This document shows, piece by piece, positions 1 through 5,926 of a stretch of DNA of 12,900 nt (its first letter is position 1; each line of letters starts with the position of its first letter). Source of the stretch: an uncultured Oscillospiraceae bacterium (GTDB lineage: Bacteria; Bacillota; Clostridia; Oscillospirales; Oscillospiraceae); the NCBI GenBank assembly GCA_934636045.1, contig CAKTZP010000056.1, forward strand, positions 1-12,900, written 5' to 3'. Below the pieces are notes generated by a model. The model saw only the letters and a list, made by a program, of their open reading frames with translations. It was not told the DNA's origin and made no database searches. The position numbers were made by a program, and so were the translations under genes.

Positions 1-73
1 TGGGAACAACAGGGCTCGAACCTGTGACCCCATGCTTGTAAGGCATGTGCTCTCCCAGCTGAGCTATGCTCCC
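1..73 (-). tRNA. tRNA-Val (anticodon TAC)
   Basis: Read on the minus strand, this folds into a complete cloverleaf. The acceptor arm GGGAGCA pairs with TGTTCCC, followed by discriminator A. The D-arm contains AGCTCAGCTGGGAGAGC, the anticodon loop is CTTACAA (anticodon TAC, valine) and the T-arm carries GGTTCGAGCC. The gene reaches the first base of the window, so whether CCA is encoded cannot be seen. A consensus promoter lies about 30 bases upstream. Identity is certain from the sequence. Confidence 0.97.
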
Positions 74-104
74 GAACAACTGATTTGCATCAGCGACGGG
101 TTTT

Positions 105-133
105 ATTATACACATAGACCCCTATTTTGTCAA
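105..133 (-). promoter_or_regulatory. Consensus sigma-A promoter of tRNA-Val
   Basis: On the minus strand TTGACA (128-133) and TATAAT (105-110) are separated by exactly 17 bases, a perfect match to the housekeeping consensus. Transcription would start about 7 bases below the -10 and enter the tRNA-Val gene roughly 25 bases later. This fits the constitutive, high-level expression expected of a stable RNA. Confidence 0.9.
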
Positions 134-198
134 GCACTAAATTCCATTTTTATAAATATTTTTCGTCCGCCTTTTTGTCCTTGCCTCCGCCCACCCTC

Positions 199-227
199 TT
201 GCGTATTTTTGCCGCGGATGGTATACT
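199..227 (+). promoter_or_regulatory. Promoter of the YcxB-like pair
   Basis: TTGCGT (199-204) and TATACT (222-227) are 17 bases apart on the plus strand, about 48 bases before the first YcxB-like start codon. It is the only good promoter in front of the two genes and probably drives both. It is divergent from the tRNA-Val promoter about 65 bases to the left. Confidence 0.75.
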
Positions 228-275
228 ATAAGAGACCATTCTACGCCACCTGAGACAGAAAGAGAGGAGCAACCC

Positions 276-1310
276 ATGGAACCACGCTTTGAATTCCACT
301 ATGCCCTGCAAAAGAAAGACTGTTACGACTTTGCGCGAGTTCAATCCCAGCGCACCACCCGCTGGGCGTGGATCGTAATGCGCATCTCCGTCCCGCTGCT
401 GATCGTGCTTTACGCGGTGCTTTTGCTGCTGGATGACTCCATGCCCTATCTTCTGATTTGCGCCATGGTCGTCCTGTTCCTACAGGTCTTCTTCCCGGAA
501 ATTAACGGCAACGGCACCTATGCTGCTGCGCGCAGCGGCTCGCTTCCGGATACCTTCGTCTTCACTGACGAGCAGATACAGACCTCCTCCCCGATCACCA
601 GCTCCAACGTGACCTACGCCGCCATCGTTGACGCAGCCGAGACCGACCGCATTTTTGCCCTGTACGTAAACCGCCAGAGCGCCCTTGTCCTGCCGAAAAG
701 CAGCTTCGCGCCCGATGAAATCGACCGATTTCGCACTTTCTTAGAAGAAAAGCTCGGCAAGCCCGTCCGCCGCTTCCCCACAAACAACAAAAAACGCTTT
801 TTCTACCTCGGCGCGATGCTGGCCCTTGCGGTCGCGCTCATCGCGGGTGCACTCTTCCTTCGCGACTGGCGCAGCAATCGCCCGCAGACCTTCTCGGCCG
901 GCGCTTACAGCATCGACCTTCCGCAATACTTCACCGAGGAAACGCCGGACACCGAAAACGGTTGGCTGCTCGAGGTCTCGAGCCATTTTGTCTACGTCTC
1001 CGTCTTCAACGAGACCGACGGCGAGCTGCTCGACGCGGGCTATTCCCCGGCCATGAGCACGTCGGCCTATCTTGAGGGTATCCTTGAATTCTACGATGTC
1101 ACGCCGGAAACCATCGTCACGACGGACAGCGGCATAGCCTACTGCTTCGCCACCGGCGAATTCGACGGCACGACCTATTGCTACTGCTACGCCGTCCAGC
1201 ACGGCGCGGACGCCTTCTGGTGCACCGAGCTCTTCACCACCGCCGCCCTCCGCTCCGAATACGAGCCCCTCTTCCTAGACTGGATTCAAACCATCCGCAT
1301 CGCCGACTGA
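276..1310 (+). CDS. YcxB-like membrane protein, first of a tandem pair
   Basis: This is a 344-residue membrane protein of unknown function. AGGAG at 265-269 sits 6 bases before the ATG and supports the start. Two hydrophobic segments (about residues 31-52 and 56-74) form a membrane hairpin. They are followed by a soluble YcxB-like domain ending in the typical stretch around residues 136-160 (LVLPKSSF, then a DEIDRFRTFLEEKLG helix). A third membrane segment (about 175-195) leads to a C-terminal domain of about 145 residues, probably extracytoplasmic, that starts near RPQTF and is rich in Tyr/Cys (YCYCYAV at 301-307). Simple YcxB proteins end after the PKxxF region, so the third helix and tail are extra. 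The gene lies 17 bases before a paralogue and is almost certainly co-transcribed with it. Family assignment is from motif recognition; the role is unknown. Confidence 0.75.
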   Translation: MEPRFEFHYALQKKDCYDFARVQSQRTTRWAWIVMRISVPLLIVLYAVLLLLDDSMPYLLICAMVVLFLQVFFPEINGNGTYAAARSGSLPDTFVFTDEQIQTSSPITSSNVTYAAIVDAAETDRIFALYVNRQSALVLPKSSFAPDEIDRFRTFLEEKLGKPVRRFPTNNKKRFFYLGAMLALAVALIAGALFLRDWRSNRPQTFSAGAYSIDLPQYFTEETPDTENGWLLEVSSHFVYVSVFNETDGELLDAGYSPAMSTSAYLEGILEFYDVTPETIVTTDSGIAYCFATGEFDGTTYCYCYAVQHGADAFWCTELFTTAALRSEYEPLFLDWIQTIRIAD

Positions 1311-1317
1311 TTGCAAT

Positions 1318-1322
1318 GGAGG
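1318..1322 (+). promoter_or_regulatory. Ribosome binding site that fixes the second YcxB-like start
   Basis: GGAGG here lies 5 bases before the ATG at 1328. The resulting protein begins MEPRF, exactly as its upstream paralogue does. The in-frame ATG at 1316 overlaps this site, and still earlier starts would run through the end of the preceding gene. Confidence 0.8.
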
Positions 1323-1327
1323 CGCTT

Positions 1328-2353
1328 ATGGAACCACGATTTTCCGCTCTGCGCGTCATTCAGCGGAAGGATGACCTTGATTTTGCCGCCTTTCTGCGGA
1401 AGAAAATGACCGGTTTTCGCAAATTTCTGAAGGTTTTTCTCTTTGTGATCATGCCGCTCGCCTTGCCCGCATGCATCTTTGAAAAAGACACCAAAAATCT
1501 AATCACGGCGCTGTTGATGATCCCATTCCTTCTCTTTTTCGACCGCTTGTGGGGTCTCCGCTCTTACCGCGCAGAATCCCGCGACGGTGCAGCGATCGAG
1601 TTCAATTTCTATGATGATCACTTGCAGCGCATCGACCAACTCGCAAGCACCACGTTTCTTTACACCGGCATTGTTGCCATTCACGAAACGCAGCACCAAT
1701 TTCTGCTCGAATTCCCGGCAAAGCGCTACCTTCTCGTTCCGAAATCGGCGTTTCCGGCCGGGCGGGTCGACGAATTCCGCGATTTTATCACCCAACGGTG
1801 TGAGAAGCCCTGCCAGCCCTGCAAAATCCGTTCGACATGGCGCTGGGTCTGGCTTGGCATCTTCGGCGCATTGCTGCTGGTTTCTCTTGTCGGCAACTAT
1901 CACCTGCGCCACCGGCCGCAAACCTTCGTCCGCGATAACTATTCCATCACGCTTCCGGAGGACTTCATCGGTCTCCCGGAAAATGCAGGCCTGGCCGACT
2001 ACTATTTTGCTTCGCAGGATGTTGTTATCATAGCAGACTTTTCCGACGGGCCATCTTTCATAGGTCTGGGCGAAACGCTGGTGCTCTATGACGGCAAAGC
2101 AGAAGCATACGAAGGCCCCCTGTATGCCCCGGACGCGCCGCACACCTATCTGCTGGACAATGGTGTCTGCTGCACCTTTGCCGACTTCCCGGATTTTGCG
2201 GAATCCTATTACTGCTACGCCATTCTCCCGGTCACGGATACAACGAATTGCATTACCACCTTCGTTTTCCCAAAAACGAACGAAGCGTTCCAAAAATATG
2301 AGCCTCTGATCCTAAAATGGGCATCAACCATCCAAGTCACCCCGAAAAATTGA
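1328..2353 (+). CDS. YcxB-like membrane protein, second of a tandem pair
   Basis: This 341-residue protein is paralogous to the preceding gene and has the same architecture. It begins MEPRF and has a membrane hairpin (about 33-51 and 57-75). A YcxB-like domain follows, with LLVPKSAFPAGRVDEFRDF at 135-153, then a third membrane helix (about 171-190) and a C-terminal, probably external, domain. Landmarks shared with its neighbour are RPQTF plus YSI.LP before the tail, YCYAI/YCYAV near residue 300, and YEPL.L.W..TI close to the end. The hydrophobic and YcxB parts have diverged strongly while these landmarks stayed, which suggests an old duplication. The open frame extends upstream to 1178, but the GGAGG at 1318 and the paralogue's N-terminus place the start at 1328. 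The stop is followed 13 bases later by a hairpin. Function unknown. Confidence 0.75.
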   Translation: MEPRFSALRVIQRKDDLDFAAFLRKKMTGFRKFLKVFLFVIMPLALPACIFEKDTKNLITALLMIPFLLFFDRLWGLRSYRAESRDGAAIEFNFYDDHLQRIDQLASTTFLYTGIVAIHETQHQFLLEFPAKRYLLVPKSAFPAGRVDEFRDFITQRCEKPCQPCKIRSTWRWVWLGIFGALLLVSLVGNYHLRHRPQTFVRDNYSITLPEDFIGLPENAGLADYYFASQDVVIIADFSDGPSFIGLGETLVLYDGKAEAYEGPLYAPDAPHTYLLDNGVCCTFADFPDFAESYYCYAILPVTDTTNCITTFVFPKTNEAFQKYEPLILKWASTIQVTPKN

Positions 2354-2360
2354 TCTGTCA

Positions 2361-2392
2361 CAAAAAAGAGCCGACTCTTTCGAGTCGGCTCT
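2361..2392 (-). terminator. Rho-independent terminator for the leftward hslO operon
   Basis: A perfect 11-bp stem (AGAGCCGACTC, 2367-2377, with its complement 2382-2392) closes a 4-base loop. Read on the minus strand, the loop is GAAA and the stem is followed by six T (2362-2367), so it is a strong terminator for leftward transcription. On the plus strand the stem is followed by ATCGAGCG, with no T tract. It therefore should not efficiently stop the YcxB transcript despite lying just behind that gene. Confidence 0.8.
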
Positions 2393-2420
2393 ATCGAGCG
2401 TGTCAAAAAAGCACCCCACA

Positions 2421-2514
2421 CGTCATTGCGAAGACGCAGCCGTTGGCAACGAAGGAGCCTTACGGATGCGGCCTCCCCGCTTGCCGGTCGGAGCGAAGCG
2501 ACGTGGCGATCCGT
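2421..2514 (+). repeat. Degenerate unit of the CATTGCGA...GGCAATCCGT repeat family
   Basis: This stretch begins CGTCATTGCGAAGACGCAGC and ends CGACGTGGCGATCCGT, the same borders as the cleaner unit at 2542-2581. The middle is longer and contains a second fragment (GGAGCGAAGCGACGTGG). It looks like two truncated or partly recombined copies of the same element. I see no coding capacity of its own. Confidence 0.6.
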
Positions 2515-2541
2515 TTCCCCTCGCGGAAAACTCCCCATCTT

Positions 2542-2664
2542 TGTCATTGCGAGGAGGGCGCAGCCCGACGTGGCAATCCGTAACCTGCTTTTCTCAGCCT
2601 TCCCCTATCGCCACTACCAAAGGAGAACGGATTGCCACGGCCCTTGCAGGGCCTCGCAATGACA
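2542..2664. repeat. Palindromic MITE-like intergenic repeat
   Basis: The left arm (2542-2581) begins TGTCATTGCGAGG and ends GGCAATCCGT. The right arm (2627-2664) begins ACGGATTGCC and ends CCTCGCAATGACA, so the arms are inverted copies at their borders. They differ in the middle (GGCGCAGCCCGACG against CGGCCCTTGCAGGG). The 45 bases between the arms (2582-2626) are unique. This border pair is known as a dispersed, non-coding palindromic repeat in many Clostridia and other bacteria. No transposase is encoded here, so mobility, if any, would be in trans. Transcribed, the arms would form a long hairpin in the 3' UTR of either flanking operon. Confidence 0.75.
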
Positions 2665-2688
2665 AAATCGGACTTTTTTGACAGTCTG

Positions 2689-2716
2689 AGAGCCGACTCG
2701 AAAGAGTCGGCTCTTT
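2689..2716 (+). terminator. Likely terminator of the YcxB-like operon
   Basis: The inverted copy of the left hairpin (11-bp stem, GAAA tetraloop on the plus strand) is followed by CTTTACTATTGTT, a moderately T-rich tail. A rightward YcxB transcript would cross the repeat island before stopping here. On the minus strand no T tract follows, so leftward hslO transcription would pass it and stop at 2361-2392. The tail is weaker than that of the left terminator, hence moderate confidence. Confidence 0.55.
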
Positions 2717-2724
2717 ACTATTGT

Positions 2725-3609
2725 TCAGTCCAGCGAATCGAGCAGGGCTTTGACGTCCTCCGGTGTGAAGGTATAGGTCTTGTCACAGAACTGACATTCG
2801 ATGGTAATGGGCTTGCCGTCGTCTACGATCTCCTGCAGATCCTTCTTGCCGATGGTGATGAGCGTTGCAGAAACGCGCTCGCGGCTGCAATAGCAGCGGT
2901 ATTCGACCGGCTCCTCCTCGAAAAATTCCAGCTCAAATTCGCACAGCACCTTGCGCAAAATCTCCTCCGGCGTCAGCCCCGCCTCGAGCATCGGCGTAAC
3001 CGCGCCCGCGCAGGCAATGCCGGTCTCGATCTTCATGATCACGTCGTCCGGCGCGCCGGGCAGCAGCTGGATGAGATAGCCCCCCGCCACGCGCACGCTC
3101 TGGTCGGTGTTGATCAGCACGCCCAGCGCGCAGGCCGTCGGGGTCTGCTCGCTCTGCGCAAAATACGCCGTCACGTCGTCGGCGATCTCACCGCTGACGA
3201 GCGCGACCGAGCCGATGTACGGCTCCTTCATTTGCAGGTCGCGGATCACCGTCAGCGTTCCATCCGTGCCGACTGCCGCACCGACATCGAGCTTTCCAGC
3301 ATACTTTTCCAGCAGCGTGATCGACGGATTGTGCACATAGCCGCGCACATTTCCCGCCGCGTCCGAGGTCGCCAGCAGCGTGCCCAGCGGGCCGCCGCCC
3401 TTGACCTGCAAGGTCAGCGCGCCGTTTTCCACCTTTTGCAGGTTGCCCATCATGGAGCACGCCGTCAAAAGCCGCCCGAGCGCCGCCGTCGCCGTCGGTG
3501 TCGTTTTATGAATTGTTCTCGCCCGCTCGACAAGGTCGGTCGAGCGAATGGCCATGGCCTTGACGAATCCGTCCTTTGTGATCGCACGGATGATATAGTC
3601 TCCGTTCAT
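2725..3609 (-). CDS. hslO: Hsp33 family redox-regulated molecular chaperone
   Basis: This 294-residue cytoplasmic holdase chaperone is activated by oxidation. In known Hsp33 proteins four C-terminal cysteines bind zinc when reduced; oxidants release zinc and expose the substrate-binding surface. Here the cysteines are C239 and C241 (CYC) and C272 and C275 (CQFC), so the switch is intact. The N-terminal core shows characteristic Hsp33 stretches: RA.TKDG near residue 8, KGGGPLG at 70-76, GNVRGYV at 86-92, and SGEIADDVTAYFAQSEQTP at 139-157. Length is normal for the family. The ATG overlaps the stop of the upstream methyltransferase as ATGA, implying coupled translation. It is the last gene of a three-gene leftward operon. 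Identification is secure. Confidence 0.96.
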   Translation of the reverse strand: MNGDYIIRAITKDGFVKAMAIRSTDLVERARTIHKTTPTATAALGRLLTACSMMGNLQKVENGALTLQVKGGGPLGTLLATSDAAGNVRGYVHNPSITLLEKYAGKLDVGAAVGTDGTLTVIRDLQMKEPYIGSVALVSGEIADDVTAYFAQSEQTPTACALGVLINTDQSVRVAGGYLIQLLPGAPDDVIMKIETGIACAGAVTPMLEAGLTPEEILRKVLCEFELEFFEEEPVEYRCYCSRERVSATLITIGKKDLQEIVDDGKPITIECQFCDKTYTFTPEDVKALLDSLD

Positions 3610-4367
3610 GTCGTCTCCTCCGTTTCCGGCTTGATCGCGCAGAAATAAATGCGCTGCTCATCCGCCCGCGGCGGCTCCATGCGGCAGTCGGCAAATTGCC
3701 GCACCTGCACAAAGCCCGCCGCCTCCAGCCATGCCGTCAGCTCGGCCGGGTCGTAGGCATACTCGCAGTGCTGCTCAAAGCTCCGCTCCCACAGGGCTCC
3801 GCGCCGCCGGAACAGGTCGATGCCGTAGTAGCAGCGGTTTTCCGCCTCATCGAACTCCGCGCGCCAGACGCAGTAGCTCTCCTTGTTCTCGTCCAGAAAG
3901 ACCTGCCCGTCCAGCCCGCGCAGCTTTTGCGGCGTGTTGATGTCAAAGAAAAACACGCCGCCCGGCCGCAGCGCGCGGAAGACCCGCTCGAACGTCCGTT
4001 TGCAATCCTCCGGCTCGTCCAGATAGTTCAGGCTGTCCAGCAGGCACACAACCGCGTCCACCGGCTGCGGCAGACGCAGGCGCTGCATCGGCTGGCAGAT
4101 GAAATACGGCGCGCTTTGCCCCAGCGCCGCCGCCTTCTGCGCAGCCACGGTCAGCATATCCTCCGAAAGATCCGCCCCGAGCACGCGGTAGCCGCGCTGC
4201 GCCAGCAGGATCGCCATTGAGCCGGTACCGCACGCCAGATCGAGCACATCGCAAGGCCGCTTGCCGCAAGCTGCGAGCACCGTTTCCAAAAACGTGCAGA
4301 CCGCGCCGTAGTCGATGTCTCGCGTCAGTCCGTCATATGCGCCTGCGAGCGACTCGTAGGCGCTCAT
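3606..4367 (-). CDS. Class I SAM-dependent methyltransferase
   Basis: This 253-residue enzyme transfers a methyl group from S-adenosylmethionine to an unidentified substrate. Motif I (VLDLACGTGSMAILLAQRG, residues 41-59) is the glycine-rich SAM-binding loop. GADLSEDML (64-72) carries the acidic residue after strand 2. VDAVVCLLDSLNYL is the strand-4 region, and RALRPGGVFFFDINTP follows the typical post-II pattern. The fold resembles methyltransferases of the UbiE/YcgJ type. The C-terminal half, with ENRCYYGIDLFRR and an aromatic-rich stretch, probably shapes the substrate pocket. The start ATG overlaps the stop of the YerC-like gene and the stop overlaps the hslO start, both as ATGA. Substrate cannot be deduced from sequence or neighbours. 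Confidence 0.88.
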   Translation of the reverse strand: MSAYESLAGAYDGLTRDIDYGAVCTFLETVLAACGKRPCDVLDLACGTGSMAILLAQRGYRVLGADLSEDMLTVAAQKAAALGQSAPYFICQPMQRLRLPQPVDAVVCLLDSLNYLDEPEDCKRTFERVFRALRPGGVFFFDINTPQKLRGLDGQVFLDENKESYCVWRAEFDEAENRCYYGIDLFRRRGALWERSFEQHCEYAYDPAELTAWLEAAGFVQVRQFADCRMEPPRADEQRIYFCAIKPETEETT

Positions 4368-4660
4368 TCCTCGTCCTTCAGGCGCGCAAAGACCATTTCA
4401 TATGCGCCGGTGCCGTTGACCAGGCTGCGATTGACGCGGCTGATGGTCGCCGAGCTGGCCTTCGTTTCCGCAAGAATATCGTTATAGATCATGCCCGCGT
4501 CCAGCATCCGCGCGACCTCGTAGCGCTGCTCGATCGCATTGAGCTCCGCCTGCGTGCACAGGTCGCACAAAAAACGGTAAACCTCCTCCTGCGTCTTCAG
4601 CGTTAAAATCGCGCGATACATTTCGCATTCCGGGTTGGAACGCTTGTTGCGATTGTTCAT
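4364..4660 (-). CDS. yerC: YerC/TrpR-like DNA-binding regulator
   Basis: This 98-residue protein belongs to the YerC/YecD family, relatives of the Trp repressor found in Firmicutes. The helical core (LKTQEEVYRFLCDLCTQAEL, 21-40; then an RYEVARMLDAG helix) leads into a helix-turn-helix at about 58-78 (YNDILAETKASSATISRVNR), the family's most conserved part. The frame stays open upstream to 4783, but the start at 4660 is preferred. It gives the usual family length, GGAGG at 4671-4675 on the minus strand lies 10 bases before it, and the promoter at 4719-4747 lies inside the longer version. It is first in the operon with the methyltransferase and hslO, so autoregulation is plausible but not shown. 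The ligand of the family is not established. Confidence 0.88.
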   Translation of the reverse strand: MNNRNKRSNPECEMYRAILTLKTQEEVYRFLCDLCTQAELNAIEQRYEVARMLDAGMIYNDILAETKASSATISRVNRSLVNGTGAYEMVFARLKDEE

Positions 4661-4718
4661 CCGAATGCATCCTCCAATTCTGTTTTTGCAAGTCCTGCGC
4701 CTTGTATTTCCGTAAAAT

Positions 4719-4747
4719 AGTATAACACTTTTATCAAAGAAAGTAAA
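4719..4747 (-). promoter_or_regulatory. Promoter of the YerC-methyltransferase-hslO operon
   Basis: On the minus strand TTTACT (4742-4747) and TATACT (4719-4724) are 17 bases apart, about 58 bases before the YerC-like start codon. Surrounding bases are A/T rich in an otherwise GC-rich region. No second promoter is visible between the three overlapping genes. Confidence 0.7.
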
Positions 4748-4807
4748 CCCACATTTTCTGCCCGGGCATAAAACTTCATGCATGCGTACCGCACCGCGAA
4801 AATACGC

Positions 4808-4841
4808 AAATGCCGGTGCAGGAAGCTTTTGTGCAGCATTT
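4808..4841 (-). terminator. Weak terminator candidate behind the flavodoxin-like gene
   Basis: AAATGC (4808-4813) and GCATTT (4836-4841) pair, with an inner TGCA/TGCA pair and a 3-base bulge. Read leftward, the hairpin is followed by GCGTATTTTC, only a short T run. It lies about 20 bases after the stop of the last gene of the long operon, the right place for a terminator. The stem is imperfect, so read-through into the YerC operon is possible. Confidence 0.3.
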
Positions 4842-4861
4842 CCTCACCCCGGTGATATCCT

Positions 4862-5926
4862 TCACGGCTTTTCTTCCGGCTGCGGTTCTTTTTCAGCCTT
4901 GCAGATGGTTTTTCGGATATGGCCGGCGAAGGCGTCCAGCTCGGCCTCGATGCCCTCGGAGGCGCGGAGCGTCGCCAAGTCGTTGGCCGTTCGCAGAAGG
5001 CAAAACTCCGGAGGCAGCATGGCGGTCTTATTCAGGCACATTGCGCCCAACAGCTGACGCGCGACGAGGTCGCCGCCGGAATAGCCGGAGACAACGATGC
5101 CAAAAAGATACTTGTCACTCAGCGTGCTTTGCAGGAGCAAACTGGTCAGCCGGTTGAACAGCGCCGAAATATTTGCGCTCACGGCATCATTATAATTCGG
5201 GCAGAGGAACAGCATCGCGTCGCAGTCGCGAATGGCAGGCAGGACGGTCTCGGCAATCGCGCCGCCGTAGAAGCAGTCACCGTTTTCAGCAAAATGAAGG
5301 CAGGTTTTGTAGGAGCAGCCGCGGCAGTCGTGGATGGTGCCGTTCTGCAGTGAGACGGTGGTAATGTCACACGTATCGGCGAGGCGGCGGCAAACCTCCT
5401 GCCCCATCCAGAGCGTGCCGGAGCGTCCCTGCTCCGACGAGTGCAGCACCAGCAGCCGCGGGCGGCGGAAGGTCGGCGGGGTGAAGCGCTCCAGCCGTTC
5501 GGAAAGCTCTCGCGCGCGGACAAAATAGGTCTCTTCCAAGGATAGGCCGCGCCTTTGGGCGAGAATGTGCTGATTGTAAAGCGAGCCGGTCCCCTCCAAA
5601 AGCGGCTTGCCCGGAAAGGCGCAGCCGGCCAGATTGGCGGCAAAGACCATGTCCTGCGCCAACTGCTTGGTGTATAGCTCGCCCGCGCCGTCGGCGATCA
5701 CCGCGCCGACGCTCCCGGTCATTGCGCCGCGCTCCGTCCGCAGGCGGCGCAGCAGCGCCAGCGTGGATGCGTCCATGCCGCCCCCATCCGCAGCCAGCGC
5801 AAACAGGACACGGCGGTTTTTCAGGTCGGCGTCCGGTGTAAGATAGCGATGCTCCAAATTTTGCAGTGCAAATTCCGTCACGGCGCGCAGCCGCGGCCGT
5901 CCGGTCGGCAGAAGAACGTCAATCAT
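4862..5926 (-). CDS. Double flavodoxin-like NAD(P)H:FMN reductase-type protein with Cys motif
   Basis: This 354-residue protein is probably a cytoplasmic flavoprotein. The second half (about 155-345) has the flavodoxin/NADPH-dependent FMN reductase pattern: a beta strand LLVLHSSEQGRSGTL with the S/G-rich phosphate loop, then FLCPNYNDAVSANISALFNR, then GIVVSGYSGGD. Inserted at 201-218 is C-x2-C-x4-C-x8-C (DCRGC...CLHF...GDC), like the cysteine sets of iron-sulfur flavoproteins and related reductases. The first half (about 38-125, MTGSVGAVIADGAGELYTK, then AGCAFPGKPLLEGTGSLYN) looks like another flavodoxin-like fold. The start at 5926 is chosen because GGAGG (5936-5940) lies 9 bases upstream; it overlaps the preceding gene by 8 bases. 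It is last in the operon with the LDH-like protein and the 1522-residue multidomain protein. Substrate unknown. Confidence 0.75.
   Translation of the reverse strand: MIDVLLPTGRPRLRAVTEFALQNLEHRYLTPDADLKNRRVLFALAADGGGMDASTLALLRRLRTERGAMTGSVGAVIADGAGELYTKQLAQDMVFAANLAGCAFPGKPLLEGTGSLYNQHILAQRRGLSLEETYFVRARELSERLERFTPPTFRRPRLLVLHSSEQGRSGTLWMGQEVCRRLADTCDITTVSLQNGTIHDCRGCSYKTCLHFAENGDCFYGGAIAETVLPAIRDCDAMLFLCPNYNDAVSANISALFNRLTSLLLQSTLSDKYLFGIVVSGYSGGDLVARQLLGAMCLNKTAMLPPEFCLLRTANDLATLRASEGIEAELDAFAGHIRKTICKAEKEPQPEEKP

Larger units (their letters stand above)
2367..2714. repeat. Nested inverted-repeat island between convergent operons
   Basis: About 350 bases without a gene separate the convergent YcxB-like and hslO operons. 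The island is bracketed by two 26-base hairpins (2367-2392 and 2689-2714) that are exact reverse complements of each other: the stems are identical and the loop reads TTTC on the left and GAAA on the right. Inside them lies a second inverted pair, GTCAAAAAAG (2402-2411) and CTTTTTTGAC (2673-2682). The interior is filled by short palindromic repeat units, listed separately. Open frames across this stretch have no ribosome binding site and are not credible genes. Confidence 0.75.

Noticed and set aside
32..253. 73-codon plus-strand open frame over tRNA-Val and its upstream region
   Set aside because: It reads through the tRNA gene and two promoters with no ribosome binding site.
2367..2392. Left hairpin as the plus-strand terminator of the YcxB-like pair
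   Set aside because: It is well placed but is followed by ATCGAGCG, not T-rich sequence, on that strand; the T tract is on the minus-strand side.
2317..2681. Small plus-strand open frames in the repeat island
   Set aside because: They translate the palindromic repeat and hairpins, have no start signals, and look like products of a non-coding element.
2632..3648. 338-codon plus-strand open frame across hslO
   Set aside because: It starts inside the intergenic repeat, lacks a ribosome binding site, and runs antisense to the unmistakable Hsp33 gene.
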